From: Methylophilaceae bacterium
GTDB lineage: Bacteria; Pseudomonadota; Gammaproteobacteria; Burkholderiales; Methylophilaceae
Direction of reading: 5' to 3'
Assembly: GCA_013141125.1 (NCBI GenBank)
Contig: JABFRO010000003.1
Location: 296,458-360,457 of the forward strand
Length of the DNA: 64,000 bases
Below are positions 17,359-28,104 of this stretch, in pieces (the stretch's first letter is position 1; each line of letters starts with the position of its first letter). The notes under the pieces were generated by a model. It ran no database searches. It was given only the letters and a program-made list of their open reading frames with translations, and was not told where the DNA came from. The position numbers and the translations under genes were made by a program.

Positions 17359-18640
17359 GACAAAATTTCCGCATAGCGTTCAAAATAGTCGGGGAAGGTC
17401 TTGGCGACACAGCCGGGATCGTTGATGGTGATAGGTACGCCGCCCAGATTGACCAATGAAAAGCACATGGCCATGCGGTGGTCGTCATAGGTATCAATCA
17501 CCGCATTGGGCGTTAATTTTTGCGGCGGCGTGATTTTAATAAAATCCACGCCTTCTTCTACTGTTGCTCCTACTTTACGCAGTTCAGTCGCCATGGCGGC
17601 AATGCGGTCGGTTTCCTTGACGCGCCAGCTGGCAATGTTGCGCAAAATGGTGGTGCCTTCAGCAAACAGGGCGAGTATGGCCAGGGTCATGGCGGCATCG
17701 GGGATATGATTGCAATCCAGATCAATGGCTTGCAGTTTGCCGCGTGTGGGCGCACTGGCTGCTATGGAATGACTGCCATATTGGATAGACGCGCCCATTA
17801 AGCTGAGCGCTTCGGCAAAGCGCACATCACCTTGTATGCTTTTATCACCCACGCCTTGGACTTTAACCGCGCCGCCTATGGCACCGGCGGCTAAAAAATA
17901 AGAGGCAGAAGAGGCATCGCCTTCTACTTCAATCAGGCCGGGGCTTTGATACTGGCTATGGGCTGGAATGGTAAATTGTTGCCAGCCCTTACGCTGTACT
18001 TCCACGCCAAAACGCGCCATTAAATTCAGTGTGATCTCGATATAGGGTTTGAAATCAGTTCGCCGACCACTTCAATGGTGGCGGCTTGTCCGCTGAGTGG
18101 CAAAGCCATTAACAAGGCGGTGAGGAATTGGCTGGAAACATCGCCGCGTATTTTGATCGGCTGGCTGAGGTTTGGCTGGGCAGGCGAAATTTTTAACGGC
18201 GGAAAGCCGTCATTAGCCAGATATTCAATCTGCGCACCGGCCTGGCGCAAAGCGTTGACCAAATCACCAATCGGGCGTTCATGCATACGCGGCACGCCGG
18301 AAAGTTGGTAATTGCCATTGCAGAAAGCCAGCGCAGCGGTGAGTGGACGGAAAGCAGTGCCCGCGTTGCCCAGAAATAAATCGGCTTGTTTGACGCTGAA
18401 ACTGCCGCCAATACCCAGCACAGACCAATCAACATCCCCCGTTTTTTGCAATTGCACGCCGAGTGCTTGCAGGGCTTCCAGCATTCTTTCGGTATCGTCG
18501 GAGATGAGCAGGTCGCGGATTTCTGTGGTGCCGCTGGCCAGTGCGGCCAATAACAAGGTGCGGTTGGAAATGCTTTTGGAGCCGGGTAATTTGATGTTGC
18601 CGGAGGCCTGGCTGGCGGGGGGTAGCTTGAGTTGATTCAT
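17355..18640 (-). pseudogene. aroA: aroA, 5-enolpyruvylshikimate-3-phosphate synthase, with a single-base frameshift
   Basis: Two adjacent minus-strand frames together make one complete EPSP synthase of about 428 residues. The first (18640-18026) carries [19 protein letters not shown] and D-V-S-S-Q-F; the second (18020-17355) carries D-A-A-M-T-L-A and Y-D-D-H-R-M-A-M. The break falls at 18045-18050. The sequence gives [11 protein letters not shown]-stop, whereas one extra A in the AAA run (TTT at 18048-18050) would restore the family motif S-K-P-Y-I-E-I-T. AroA makes EPSP in the shikimate pathway and is normally essential for prototrophy, so a sequencing error in a short homopolymer is as likely as a true mutation. 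The gene lies between tyrA and cmk, as usual. Confidence 0.9.
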
Positions 18641-18657
18641 TGGGATATTTCTTTAGG

Positions 18658-19548
18658 TTATTTGACTATTTTGGATTCTGCCCAGGCATTACGAGCAACA
18701 CTGGCGCGTTCAAACAAAGCCTGCAAGCCGGCGGCATCTTCATTTTGTAGCAGGCTATACAGCCGGGAAATTTCCGCCTGATAAGTCGTCAGTTCGTTTA
18801 ATAAGGCGTTTTTGTTGGCCAGGCTGATGTCGCGCCACATCTCGGCATTGCTGCCTGCTATGCGGGTGAAATCTCTAAAACCACTGGCGGCGAAGCTGAA
18901 TAATTGAGAAGCATTGGGGCGTGCGGCTATATCGTCAACTAAAGCAAAGGCTAGCAAATGTGGCAAATGACTAACAGCGGCAAAAATGCCATCGTGTTCG
19001 TCGGCGCTCATCAAGCTCACTTGGGCATTGGCTTTTAGCCACATTTGCCGAACCTGTTCCAATGCGAGCGGATTGGTTTCTGCCGTAGGCGTTAGCACCA
19101 CATTTTTATTGTCGAATAAATCTGCACGCGCCGCCGTTACGCCGCTTTTTTCCGCCCCGGCAATCGGATGGCCGGGAACAAACTGGCTTATTTTTTCGCC
19201 CAGCAGCGCGCGGGCATGAGCCATGACATCGGCCTTGGTGCTGCCTACATCGGTGACCACGGTTTTTTTATCCAGATAAGGCGCAATGGCTAGCAAAATA
19301 GGCGGAGTTTGTGCCACCGGGGTGGCAATGATAACCATGTCGGCATGCATCAAGGCGCTAGCGGTATCTGTTTCAGCAAGGTCAATCACACCCAATTCCA
19401 GCGCGGTTTGCAAACTTTCACCAGCGCGTCCCAGTCCGACCACTTGCAGCTCTTTCATGTTTTTTTTCAGTGCCAGCGCAATGGAACCACCTATCAGACC
19501 CACACCAAAAATGACCAGTTTTTTCAATTCAACGTTCAATTCAACCAC
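18658..19548 (-). CDS. tyrA: Prephenate dehydrogenase
   Basis: 296 residues. The NAD(P)-binding Rossmann motif G-V-G-L-I-G-G-S-I-A lies at about residues 15-24, followed by V-T-D-V-G-S-T-K and F-V-P-G-H-P-I-A-G-A-E-K-S-G, the arogenate/prephenate-binding signature with its catalytic His. Later blocks are H-D-G-I-F-A-A-V-S-H-L-P-H and F-R-D-F-T-R-I-A-G-S. It converts prephenate to 4-hydroxyphenylpyruvate for tyrosine synthesis. It starts with a GTG. The gap to aroA is 17 bases, so the genes form an aromatic amino-acid operon. Confidence 0.95.
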   Translation of the reverse strand: MVELNVELKKLVIFGVGLIGGSIALALKKNMKELQVVGLGRAGESLQTALELGVIDLAETDTASALMHADMVIIATPVAQTPPILLAIAPYLDKKTVVTDVGSTKADVMAHARALLGEKISQFVPGHPIAGAEKSGVTAARADLFDNKNVVLTPTAETNPLALEQVRQMWLKANAQVSLMSADEHDGIFAAVSHLPHLLAFALVDDIAARPNASQLFSFAASGFRDFTRIAGSNAEMWRDISLANKNALLNELTTYQAEISRLYSLLQNEDAAGLQALFERASVARNAWAESKIVK

Positions 19549-19787
19549 AGCCAGAAGGTAAAACCGGATTGTAACACGCGTGAATTAGGGGATTGACTTG
19601 CTAATGCCAGCGAGTGCTAAAAGTAACAGTAGCAGTTATGGCATGGGCTGAAAAGTCCAAACACCGAGTTGAATTGAACCGTATTTACAGCTTTTATTCA
19701 AGAATTCCTTGAGCGCCAATAAAACTATGATGCATTGATGCTTTGGCAATTGAGCAAAGCGCAATGAAAAACATTTCGAGAGAACTC

Positions 19788-21869
19788 ATGATGAACCATC
19801 CTAAAAAGTTACCTTGTAAGTTGAATATCCTGGCCTTGACTTTGTCTGCATTAATGGCGATGCCAGGCCAGGCGTGGGCGGATAATCCATCGTCCGAGAA
19901 TGATTTAATATCCTTGAGCCTGGAGGAGTTGCTAAATATGAATGTGACTTCTGTCATGAAAACTTCCTCGCGCCTATCGGATGCAGCGGCGGCCGTTTTT
20001 GTGGTGACCAATGATGATATTCAGCGCACCGGAGCCACCTCTATTCCCGAAGCCTTGCGTATTGTTCCCGGTATGCATGTAGCACGTATTGATGGCAATA
20101 AGTGGGCGGTGTCGATACGCGGTTTTAATGGCCAGTTTGCCAACAAGCTGCTGGTGCTGATTGATGGCCGCAGCGTGTATACGCCTTTATTTGCCGGGGT
20201 GTGGTGGGATCAACAGGATACGATGATGGAGGATATTGAACGCATTGAGGTGATTCGCGGGCCGGGAGCCAGTCTATGGGGTGCCAATGCGGTGAATGGC
20301 GTGATTAATATCATTACTAAAAATGCAAAAGATACCCAAGGTACTTTGGTTAGTGTACATGCCGGTAACGAGCGCGGCGGCGCTGGCTTGCGCTATGGTG
20401 CAAAAGTGGGCGACGATGCTTTTCTTAAAGTTTACGGGCATTATTCCATCCATGATGGCTCACCCGCGCTGGGTAGTTCTCAAGATGCTGCGGATCTCAG
20501 CCGTCAGAACAAGCTGGGCTTTCGCTTCGATAAGGAGCTGACCGCTCAGGATAAGCTGATGTTGCAGGGCGATGTATTTAGCGGCTACAGCGGCGGGGTG
20601 GCCACCACTTTGGCCAATCAGTCGGCCAGGCTGACACCCGTTTTTGCGCCTCCCTACAATTCTGATTACTCGGCAACACAAGAGTCTCTTGGCTATCATT
20701 TGCTGGGGCGCTGGGAGCATGCGCTAAGCAATGATTCGGAAATGAGTTTGCAGTTATATTGGGATCACCAGGAACGCATGCTGGCCGGATTCAAGACCAC
20801 GGAGCATCTTGATATCTTTGATGTGGATTTTCAGCATAGCCTTAGCCTGACCGATAGACAGAAAATGGTCTGGGGCATGGGCTATCGGCGTAACGAAAGT
20901 GAAATCACGAATGGTACTATTATCGAGTTTTATCCCAACAAGCGGCGGGATGACATCTTCAACTTGTTTGTGCAGGATGAAATTAGTCTGGTGCCTGAAA
21001 AATGGAAGCTGACCTTGGGTAGCAAGCTGGAGCATAATCCCAATACCGGTTTCGAAGTGCAACCGAATGCACGCCTGCTGTGGACACCTAATGACAAGCA
21101 TTCGCTGTGGGCAGCCGTATCGCGCGCCGTGCGTACCCCCAGCTGGGCCGAGCAAAACGTAAGCTATAGCGCTAGGACTATTCCGCCTTTTGCCTCGCCT
21201 AACGTCTCTCCATTTCCCCTGTTAATTACCAGTCAAGGCAATCCCCAGCTGGAGTCTGAAAAAATGATGGCCTATGAACTAGGCTGGCGCGGCTTGGTAA
21301 CACCTTCCGTCAGTGCCGATGTTGCATTGTTCTATTTTGATTATGACAAAGCGGGTTCCAATGCGCCGGGGGCTGCAGAGATGGTATTTTCGCCTGCGCC
21401 GTTCCTGCGCCAGCCGACAAACTTCACTAACTATGCGTTGATTCAATCCTATGGTGCCGAGTTAAGTTTGAATTGGCAGGTGCTGGAAAACTGGAAACTG
21501 CGTGCCAATTACTCCTATGCCAAAAGCGATTTTAGCCTGAAAAATACCGCGCCAGCCAAAACTATAATCACTTACGAGAATGCTTATCCACAGCATCAGG
21601 CCATGCTTTGGTCTATGCACCAGCTGACCCCCAAGCTGAAGCTGGATTTGAATTTGCGTTATGCAAGCAATGTAAATATTGAGCAGGCACCGGGCGCTTA
21701 TACCGCGCTGGATGCGCGCCTTGCCTGGAAGCCCCGCAACAATCTGGAACTGGCGCTGGTGGGACGCAATTTGCTGGATAGCGGCCACTTTGAATTTGGG
21801 CGTGATTCATTCTCTGTGCAAACTGAAAACCCGCGTGAAGCGTATGTGAACGTACGCTGGGAATTTTAG
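19788..21869 (+). CDS. TonB-dependent outer-membrane receptor
   Basis: About 693 residues from the ATG at 19788 (in-frame ATGs at 19743 and 19764 are less likely because the signal peptide begins with M-N-H-P-K-K-L and is cleaved near Q-A-W-A). The start of the mature protein, L-S-L-E-E-L-L-N-M-N-V-T-S-V, leads to a plug domain (V-F-V-V-T-N-D-D-I-Q-R-T-G-A … E-V-I-R-G-P-G-A-S-L-W-G-A-N-A-V-N-G-V-I-N-I-I-T). The 22-strand barrel ends N-V-R-W-E-F with terminal Phe. The ligand is unknown. The genes downstream (YfiR-like, hybrid kinase, GGDEF) suggest a sensory role rather than simple uptake. Confidence 0.9.
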   Translation: MMNHPKKLPCKLNILALTLSALMAMPGQAWADNPSSENDLISLSLEELLNMNVTSVMKTSSRLSDAAAAVFVVTNDDIQRTGATSIPEALRIVPGMHVARIDGNKWAVSIRGFNGQFANKLLVLIDGRSVYTPLFAGVWWDQQDTMMEDIERIEVIRGPGASLWGANAVNGVINIITKNAKDTQGTLVSVHAGNERGGAGLRYGAKVGDDAFLKVYGHYSIHDGSPALGSSQDAADLSRQNKLGFRFDKELTAQDKLMLQGDVFSGYSGGVATTLANQSARLTPVFAPPYNSDYSATQESLGYHLLGRWEHALSNDSEMSLQLYWDHQERMLAGFKTTEHLDIFDVDFQHSLSLTDRQKMVWGMGYRRNESEITNGTIIEFYPNKRRDDIFNLFVQDEISLVPEKWKLTLGSKLEHNPNTGFEVQPNARLLWTPNDKHSLWAAVSRAVRTPSWAEQNVSYSARTIPPFASPNVSPFPLLITSQGNPQLESEKMMAYELGWRGLVTPSVSADVALFYFDYDKAGSNAPGAAEMVFSPAPFLRQPTNFTNYALIQSYGAELSLNWQVLENWKLRANYSYAKSDFSLKNTAPAKTIITYENAYPQHQAMLWSMHQLTPKLKLDLNLRYASNVNIEQAPGAYTALDARLAWKPRNNLELALVGRNLLDSGHFEFGRDSFSVQTENPREAYVNVRWEF

Positions 21870-21919
21870 GCAAAGTTGAAAACTCTAACTGGATGCCAAT
21901 TGAAAATCAAAAGCGATAA

Positions 21920-22465
21920 ATGATGCTGCCCCGCATACCCATGCTTGTGATTGTGTTGGTCTTGGTTAACTTGATCGCCTTGCCGGCTGATGCTGGCGAT
22001 AACACCAAGGAATACAGAATCAAGGCCGCTTTTATCTACAACTTTTTCAAGTTTGTAGAGTGGCCAAGCACAGCCGCCAGCCGGACTACATGGAATTTAT
22101 GTGTAGCGGGGACAGATCCGTTTGGCGATGCTTTGGATGCTATTGACGGCAGGATGGCGCAGGGCAAGCCCGTACAGATTTTGCGCGAGGTTAAAGGCGA
22201 AGCGCTTAAAGGCTGTCATATGGTTTTCACTGCTGAAAAAGAGGCTGCCAAGCTGCAATCCATGCTGCACCAGGTCAGCACGAGTGCGGTGCTGACAGTA
22301 GGCGAGGGCGCTATGTTTACAGAAAATGGAGGCATGGTAGGTTTGCTGCTGTTAAATGAAAAGCTGGTGTTTGAAGTCAATCTGGAGCCCGCGCAAAGAA
22401 CGGGAATTCGGTTTGGTGCGCAGCTGTTGCGGCTGGCACAGTCAGTGAAGGGGGTGCAGCGATGA
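21920..22465 (+). CDS. YfiR-family periplasmic protein (DUF4154)
   Basis: 181 residues with an N-terminal signal sequence (about 1-26) and the YfiR/DUF4154 pattern: [18 protein letters not shown] near the mature start, [16 protein letters not shown], and [18 protein letters not shown] near the end. In Pseudomonas YfiR is a periplasmic repressor of the diguanylate cyclase YfiN. In other bacteria the domain commonly sits between a TonB receptor and a sensor kinase, as here. It overlaps the next gene by 4 bases. A regulatory contact with the kinase sensor domain is inference. Confidence 0.88.
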   Translation: MMLPRIPMLVIVLVLVNLIALPADAGDNTKEYRIKAAFIYNFFKFVEWPSTAASRTTWNLCVAGTDPFGDALDAIDGRMAQGKPVQILREVKGEALKGCHMVFTAEKEAAKLQSMLHQVSTSAVLTVGEGAMFTENGGMVGLLLLNEKLVFEVNLEPAQRTGIRFGAQLLRLAQSVKGVQR

Positions 22466-25263
22466 ATGGCATGCGGCGGTTTTCCATCAGCAAACAGCTT
22501 AGTTATATCGTCCTGATTACGACACTGGTGGCGCTGACGCTGAACTTTATGGTGACCAGTGTCAGTCACATTTTGGACGAAAGAAAGCATGTATATGATG
22601 AGCTTATCACTCTGGCTGGTGTTAGCGCGGCCAACAGTCAGGCTTCATTATTATTTAATGACCCGAAAGCCGCGAATGATACCTTGGGTGCATTACGTGT
22701 GCGCAATGGTATTGAATATGCTGAAATTCGTAATGCGCAGGGAACGGTGTTTGCCCGCAATGCGTTTGTTCTAGGGTTTAAGCAGGCTGCGCTTCCCCCC
22801 TATCAAAACTCCATGGTTAGTCCAGCCAATCATAAACGTGTGGTTAGTCTGGGATTGAACAAAGTGATGGTGATTAGTGACATCACCATGACTGGCGATT
22901 ATTTGGGTAGTGTAATGATCGTCACCAATCTACGGAATCTGTGGTGGGCAGTGTTGCAATCATTGGCTATTTCGCTGACGGCCGCATTGGTCTCTTTGGG
23001 CTTGGCGATGTTTTTAGTGCAGCGCCTGCGCGGCACTATGCTGAACCCTATCCGTGCCATTGCAGGCACGGCACATAATATTGCGCAGACACAAAACTAT
23101 TCGGCACGTGTCACAAAGCTAGCAGAAGACGAGCTGGGTGATTTAACCGATGCCTTCAATGGTATGTTGGGTCAGATTGAACGGCGCGATCAGCAGTTGG
23201 CGCAATACCGGGAGCATCTGGAAGACGAAGTTGAGGCGCGTACTCTTGCGCTGCGTCATGCTTTGGAGGCTGCACAAGCGGCCAGTGCCGCAAAATCCGA
23301 GTTTCTAGCTACCATGAGCCATGAAATCCGCACCCCGATGAATGGGGTGCTAGGGATGACCGAGCTGCTGCTTGGTAGCCATCTCAGCCTGGAGCAAGCA
23401 CACTTTGCCCAATCCGTGCAGCGCTCCGGCCAGCATTTGCTGAATATCATCAACGACATTCTGGATTTTTCCAAAATCGAATCCGGCCACATGGAGCTGG
23501 AGTCCGTGGATTTCAATCTGGGTGAGCTGATCGAGGATGCTCTTGGCATGTTTGCACAGCCTGCTCAAGCCAAAGAACTGGAGCTGGCGGCGGATTTATC
23601 GCCCCCGAATATCCCTATTATGCTGCATGGTGATCCGTTCCGCATGCGTCAGGTGTTGGTTAATCTGCTCAGTAATGCCATCAAGTTTACTGAAAGCGGT
23701 GAGATCGTCTTGCGTGTGCATCATCAGATGGATATGCCAGGTGACATGGTTCACCTTAGTTTGTGTGTAGAAGATACGGGCATTGGCATTGCCGCCGAGG
23801 CTCAAGCCAAGGTGTTTGAACATTTTGCTCAGGCGGATGGTTCCACCACCCGTAAATATGGGGGAACGGGTTTGGGTCTGGCCATTTGCAAGAGCCTGGT
23901 AGAGCTCATGGGCGGGCAAATCTACTTGGAAAGTGTATTGGGGCAAGGCTCAAAATTCCATATCGAGCTGTCACTTCCCCTAGCCAAAAACAGGCTGTTT
24001 ACTACTTTTGCTGTAGGTGATTTAGCCGGCACTCGTGTGTTGGTGGTCGATGATAACCGCACCAATCTTGAAATTCTGCAGCGCCAATTGGCCGCGTGGA
24101 ACATGCAGGTGTGTTGTGCCGATAGTGGCGAGCATGCGCTAAGGCTGATGGCACAAGAGATAGCGGCTGGCACTCCCTTTAGTCTGGCCATACTTGATAT
24201 GCATATGCCCGTGATGAACGGTTTGCAACTTGCTCGCCAGATCCAGTCCCAACCGGCTCTGGCGGCAACGCGGCTAGTCATGCTGACTTCGGCTTATGTC
24301 GCAGGGAGTGCCGAGGAACGTGTGCAGCTGGGTATTTTGCGCTGTGTTAATAAGCCTGTTCGTCAGTCAGAGTTGTTCGACGTGATTCGTAGCGCCATCT
24401 GCGAACCAGCCAGTTTGCCAGCGCCAAGTCAAATTACGGCTTCGGATACGTCACCGACGTTTAATAAAATTCAGGGAGGGACTGTGCTTCTGGCAGAAGA
24501 TAATCGGATAAACCAGGAGGTGGCCAAGGCTATGTTGGTAAAGCTGGGGATACAGATTGAAATCGCCAATAATGGAGCGGAAGCCGTGGCATTGGCCATG
24601 AGCAGAAATTTTGATCTCATTCTGATGGATTGTCAGATGCCCGTGATGGACGGCTACCAAGCCACGGCGGCCATCCGTCAACAGCAGTTGAATATGTCGT
24701 GGCAACAACCCATTGTGGCGTTGACAGCGAATGCCATGGAGGGTGACCGTAATAAATGTCTGGCATCCGGTATGGATGATTATTTGAGCAAGCCCTTCAC
24801 CCTGGTTCAGCTGGAAGGGCTGTTGGCGCGATGGATACATTCAGCCACAGACCAAGCGGCCGTAAAGGTTGTAGCAGAAGTGGCGGACACCCCTAAAAAA
24901 GAAGCAAAAGATACGGTTATCAATAGGCAGTTTCTTGAACAGTTTCGAGAGCTGGATCCTTTGGGTGGCTTGGGGCTGATCAAAAATATCATGCAAATTT
25001 ATTTGGATACGGCTGGCAATACGTTACAGCAAATTGAACAGGCGCTTGCTGCGGGAGATGCTGATGCCTTGCGTCGCGCTGCACACACACTCAAATCCAG
25101 CTCGGCCAATGTGGGGGCTGGGGCGCTATCTGAGCTGTTGCGGCAAATAGAGGTGTTGGCGCGGGAGGGCAAGATTGATGAAGTTAAACCTTTGTTGCCA
25201 GCCTTGCACCAAGCTTATGCGCTTGCCATACTAGAGATTCGAGCGTTGGTGAATGAAGCTTGA
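22462..25263 (+). CDS. Hybrid sensor histidine kinase (sensor-HAMP-HisKA-HATPase-REC-REC-HPt)
   Basis: 933 residues. Two membrane helices (about 14-35 and 160-182) flank a periplasmic CHASE8-like sensor domain; a HAMP domain follows (about 185-245). The HisKA phosphoacceptor is His287 in [10 protein letters not shown]. The ATPase domain has [16 protein letters not shown] and G-G-T-G-L-G-L-A-I. Two receiver domains have Asp579 ([10 protein letters not shown]) and Asp723 ([10 protein letters not shown]). A C-terminal HPt domain has His875 (A-A-H-T-L-K-S-S-S). A full internal phosphorelay can thus be drawn. It overlaps the yfiR-like gene by 4 bases. The likely final receiver is the REC domain of the next gene. 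Confidence 0.93.
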   Translation: MNGMRRFSISKQLSYIVLITTLVALTLNFMVTSVSHILDERKHVYDELITLAGVSAANSQASLLFNDPKAANDTLGALRVRNGIEYAEIRNAQGTVFARNAFVLGFKQAALPPYQNSMVSPANHKRVVSLGLNKVMVISDITMTGDYLGSVMIVTNLRNLWWAVLQSLAISLTAALVSLGLAMFLVQRLRGTMLNPIRAIAGTAHNIAQTQNYSARVTKLAEDELGDLTDAFNGMLGQIERRDQQLAQYREHLEDEVEARTLALRHALEAAQAASAAKSEFLATMSHEIRTPMNGVLGMTELLLGSHLSLEQAHFAQSVQRSGQHLLNIINDILDFSKIESGHMELESVDFNLGELIEDALGMFAQPAQAKELELAADLSPPNIPIMLHGDPFRMRQVLVNLLSNAIKFTESGEIVLRVHHQMDMPGDMVHLSLCVEDTGIGIAAEAQAKVFEHFAQADGSTTRKYGGTGLGLAICKSLVELMGGQIYLESVLGQGSKFHIELSLPLAKNRLFTTFAVGDLAGTRVLVVDDNRTNLEILQRQLAAWNMQVCCADSGEHALRLMAQEIAAGTPFSLAILDMHMPVMNGLQLARQIQSQPALAATRLVMLTSAYVAGSAEERVQLGILRCVNKPVRQSELFDVIRSAICEPASLPAPSQITASDTSPTFNKIQGGTVLLAEDNRINQEVAKAMLVKLGIQIEIANNGAEAVALAMSRNFDLILMDCQMPVMDGYQATAAIRQQQLNMSWQQPIVALTANAMEGDRNKCLASGMDDYLSKPFTLVQLEGLLARWIHSATDQAAVKVVAEVADTPKKEAKDTVINRQFLEQFRELDPLGGLGLIKNIMQIYLDTAGNTLQQIEQALAAGDADALRRAAHTLKSSSANVGAGALSELLRQIEVLAREGKIDEVKPLLPALHQAYALAILEIRALVNEA

Positions 25264-25336
25264 TGCGCCGCGCCGTGCATAAACGGCTGAATTATCACAG
25301 GCCACTGGAGCCTTAATTCGGGAAAAGATTAAATAG

Positions 25337-27247
25337 ATGACAAAAATCGAACAACTTAGACTTAATGGCCAGTTACCCAGCCCGAAAGGCGTGGCTTTGG
25401 CTATTGTGGAGGTTAGCCGTCGCGATGACGCGAGCGTGGATGAGATCAGCAGGGTCGTCCAGACCGATCCTGCTCTGGCTGGGCGTTTGTTGCGGCTGGC
25501 TAATTCGGCGACTTATGCCGGTCGGCCGGTTGCCGCCATCCGCGATGCCATCATGCGTTTGGGCTTGGCGGCTGTGCGCCAGCTGGCGGTGAGCTTTTCG
25601 CTGGTGGATCAAAACCAGAGCGGGGCTTGTACGGCGTTTGATTATCCGCAGTTCTGGGCGCATTCGCTCATGATGGCAGTAGCCATGCAAGAACTCGGCA
25701 AACTTACCCGTGTGGCCGCTCCTGATGAGTTATTCGCCTGTGGTTTGATGGCGCGCATTGGTTGCCTGGCATTGTCTACTATTTATCCGGTCGAATATGG
25801 TGGGCTACTGAAACAACTGACACCAAAAGACAATCTGGCGCAGTTGGAGCGGCAGATTTTGCAGACGGATCACAATGAATTTACTTCAGCGGTTCTGACT
25901 GACTGCGGCATTCCCAAGGCGTTTGTGGAGCCAGTTTATTACCATGAAGTGCCTGAGGCTTCCGGATTTTCAGAAGGTTCGCGGCCTTACCAGTTAGTAC
26001 ATCTCTTTTACCATGCCAAGCGCTTGGCGGATCTTGGTTTGGCGCAGCCATCAGACCGTAATGCCATTGTTTCCGAGCTCATGCTATTAGGCGGCAAAAT
26101 CGGCCTGGATGCTGAGGATCTTGGCAACCTGGTTGATCGGATTTTTACCAGCTGGCATGAATGGGGCAAGTTGTTGCAAGTGCCCTCTGGTGTATTGCCT
26201 ACGTTTTCCAAGATGATGACAGCGCCTGCGCCTGCTTCTGGCGAAGAGAGCCTTTCTACTGCATTGCGTGTGTTGGTGGTGGAGGATGATCCTTCCTCCA
26301 GAACTTTGCTAGAGGGGGTGCTTGGCAGCATACTAGGCCAAAAGGTATATTCAGCGGTCAACGGGCAAGAGGCGCTGGCAGTGGCGCTGGAAGTGATGCC
26401 GCAGATTGTGGTGACAGATTGGCTAATGCCGGTGATGGATGGCATTGAGTTTTGCCGTGCACTGCGAGCGACAGAATGGGGGCAATCCATGTATGTGATT
26501 ATGCTGACTAGCATAGACGCAGAGGAGGAGATTATTGATGCGTTTGATGCAGGCGTAGATGATTTTGTTACCAAACCGCTTAATGTGCGCGCGCTGCGTG
26601 CGCGGATGCGCGCCGCATTGCATTATGTAAAGCTACTTGAGAACTGGGAGCGAGATCGCTTGCAACTAAAGCAATTTGCCGCAGAGTTGGCCATCAGCAA
26701 TCGCAAATTGGAGCATTTCGCACATACTGATTTGCTGACCGGCCTGCAAAATCGTCGCGCCGGAATGAGCACCCTGGATCAGGCATGGAGTGCTGCCAAC
26801 CGTTCAGGACAGTTGGTGACGGGGATGATGATAGACATTGACCGCTTTAAAAGTGTGAATGATAGCTATGGCCATGCGGTAGGTGATGTGGTGTTGAAAG
26901 AAGTGGCTGCAGCCATTCGCGATTCGGCGCGCAAGGATGATAGTATTTTTCGTATGGGTGGCGAGGAGTTTTTTGTGGTTTGTCATAACACTGATTTGAA
27001 ATCTACCTTTCATGCGGCAGAGCGCATGCGCTTCAAGGTGAAAAATTTAAGGATTAAGGTCGGTGAAACGGAAATCCAAACCTCTATCAGTATCGGATTG
27101 GCTTGCAAGGAGTCGGATATGCCAGATGTGGATGCTTTGGTAAAAGCTGCGGATCAGGCACTCTATGCTGCCAAGCATGGTGGCCGAGACCGCACCTGTC
27201 TGATCGTTGAAGGTAAGTTGCGCTGCGGTCAGTCAGAGCCAGCATAG
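25337..27247 (+). CDS. HDOD-REC-GGDEF signalling protein (probable diguanylate cyclase)
   Basis: 636 residues. The N-terminal HDOD domain (about 10-260) is followed by a receiver domain with phospho-acceptor Asp361 (V-T-D-W-L-M-P-V-M-D-G) and the conserved K-P-L. The C-terminal GGDEF domain has the active-site motif G-G-E-E-F at 541-545. Five residues before it is an R-K-D-D sequence fitting the RxxD inhibitory site, so product-inhibited c-di-GMP synthesis is expected. HDOD domains usually act as protein-interaction modules. It lies 73 bases after the hybrid kinase and is probably its phosphorelay output, turning an envelope signal into c-di-GMP. Confidence 0.92.
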   Translation: MTKIEQLRLNGQLPSPKGVALAIVEVSRRDDASVDEISRVVQTDPALAGRLLRLANSATYAGRPVAAIRDAIMRLGLAAVRQLAVSFSLVDQNQSGACTAFDYPQFWAHSLMMAVAMQELGKLTRVAAPDELFACGLMARIGCLALSTIYPVEYGGLLKQLTPKDNLAQLERQILQTDHNEFTSAVLTDCGIPKAFVEPVYYHEVPEASGFSEGSRPYQLVHLFYHAKRLADLGLAQPSDRNAIVSELMLLGGKIGLDAEDLGNLVDRIFTSWHEWGKLLQVPSGVLPTFSKMMTAPAPASGEESLSTALRVLVVEDDPSSRTLLEGVLGSILGQKVYSAVNGQEALAVALEVMPQIVVTDWLMPVMDGIEFCRALRATEWGQSMYVIMLTSIDAEEEIIDAFDAGVDDFVTKPLNVRALRARMRAALHYVKLLENWERDRLQLKQFAAELAISNRKLEHFAHTDLLTGLQNRRAGMSTLDQAWSAANRSGQLVTGMMIDIDRFKSVNDSYGHAVGDVVLKEVAAAIRDSARKDDSIFRMGGEEFFVVCHNTDLKSTFHAAERMRFKVKNLRIKVGETEIQTSISIGLACKESDMPDVDALVKAADQALYAAKHGGRDRTCLIVEGKLRCGQSEPA

Positions 27248-27321
27248 GCTTTAGTTGCCAGTTAAAGCTTGTGCCGTTTGAGCATTTTTGTTTAACCTGG
27301 ATTGAACTGAGTTTTTTAGGT

Positions 27322-28071
27322 TTAAATATTACTCAGCTTTTGCCATTCGCCCCGGAACAGCCCTTGTAGCGGTGCAAAGTTTTGCTTGTAAGCCATTTTC
27401 TGGCTTTTTTCTACCCAGTAGCCCAAGTATAAATAAGGCAAATTCAAGCTACGACACCATTCTATTTGCCACAACACATTGTAGGTGCCGTAACTGCTTG
27501 CGTGGTCACTCGTATCAAAAAAAGGTATACACCGCAGAAATACCATCATTGATAATATCCACCAGGCTGACCATTTTCAGTTTGCCCTGATCCTGTGCCT
27601 CATTGGAACGAAATTCTATCATTCGGCTATTGATATTGCTCTGCACAAAAAATCCTGATATTGCTCGGCAGTACCCTGATCCATGCCGCCACCGCGATGG
27701 CGTGTCGATTGATAGGCGCTGTAAAGCGCATAATGCTCCTCACTGAATTTAAGTGGCAGCACGCTAACACTGAGGTTTTGATGTTGCTTGGATGCGCGGC
27801 GCTGGCTGCGGTTGGGTATAAATTCGTCTACCGGCAAACGAACGGGTATACAGGCCTGGCAGGTTTTGCAATGCGGACGGTAGGCATATTTGCCGCTACG
27901 ACGGAAACCATTGTGGATGAGATGATCATAAATTTTTGCATCAATCAGATGATACGGGGTAGCAATTAAAGACTGTGCTTCCAGATTATCCAGATAACCA
28001 CAGGGGAAGGGCGCGGTCACATAAAACCGCAAGAGTTGAATGGGTGGGGGATGCTCACCGGGGAATGTCAT
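27322..28071 (-). pseudogene. bpt: bpt, aspartate/glutamate leucyltransferase, with two homopolymer indels
   Basis: Three minus-strand reading segments make up one Bpt/Ate-type protein of about 249 residues. The start (P-P-I-Q-L-L-R-F-Y-V-T-A-P-F-P-C-G-Y-L) has the family's N-terminal Cys region, and C-K-T-C-Q-A-C-I-P-V-R is present. The end has [14 protein letters not shown] and Y-L-Y-L-G-Y-W-V. One T is missing in the T run at 27647-27652 and one T is extra at 27517-27523; correcting both restores a single frame with unchanged overall length. Bpt adds leucine to proteins with N-terminal Asp or Glu, feeding the ClpS/ClpAP N-end rule. The paired opposite indels in homopolymers suggest sequencing error. 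The gene lies 33 bases downstream of aat, its functional partner. Confidence 0.88.
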
Positions 28072-28104
28072 GCTAGTGCCTGATGGGTTGTGGGATGAGA
28101 TATT

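Noticed and set aside
17355-18640. Two separate genes for the aroA halves
   Set aside because: Together they form one full EPSP synthase broken at a conserved motif by a single base; treating them as two genes would be misleading.
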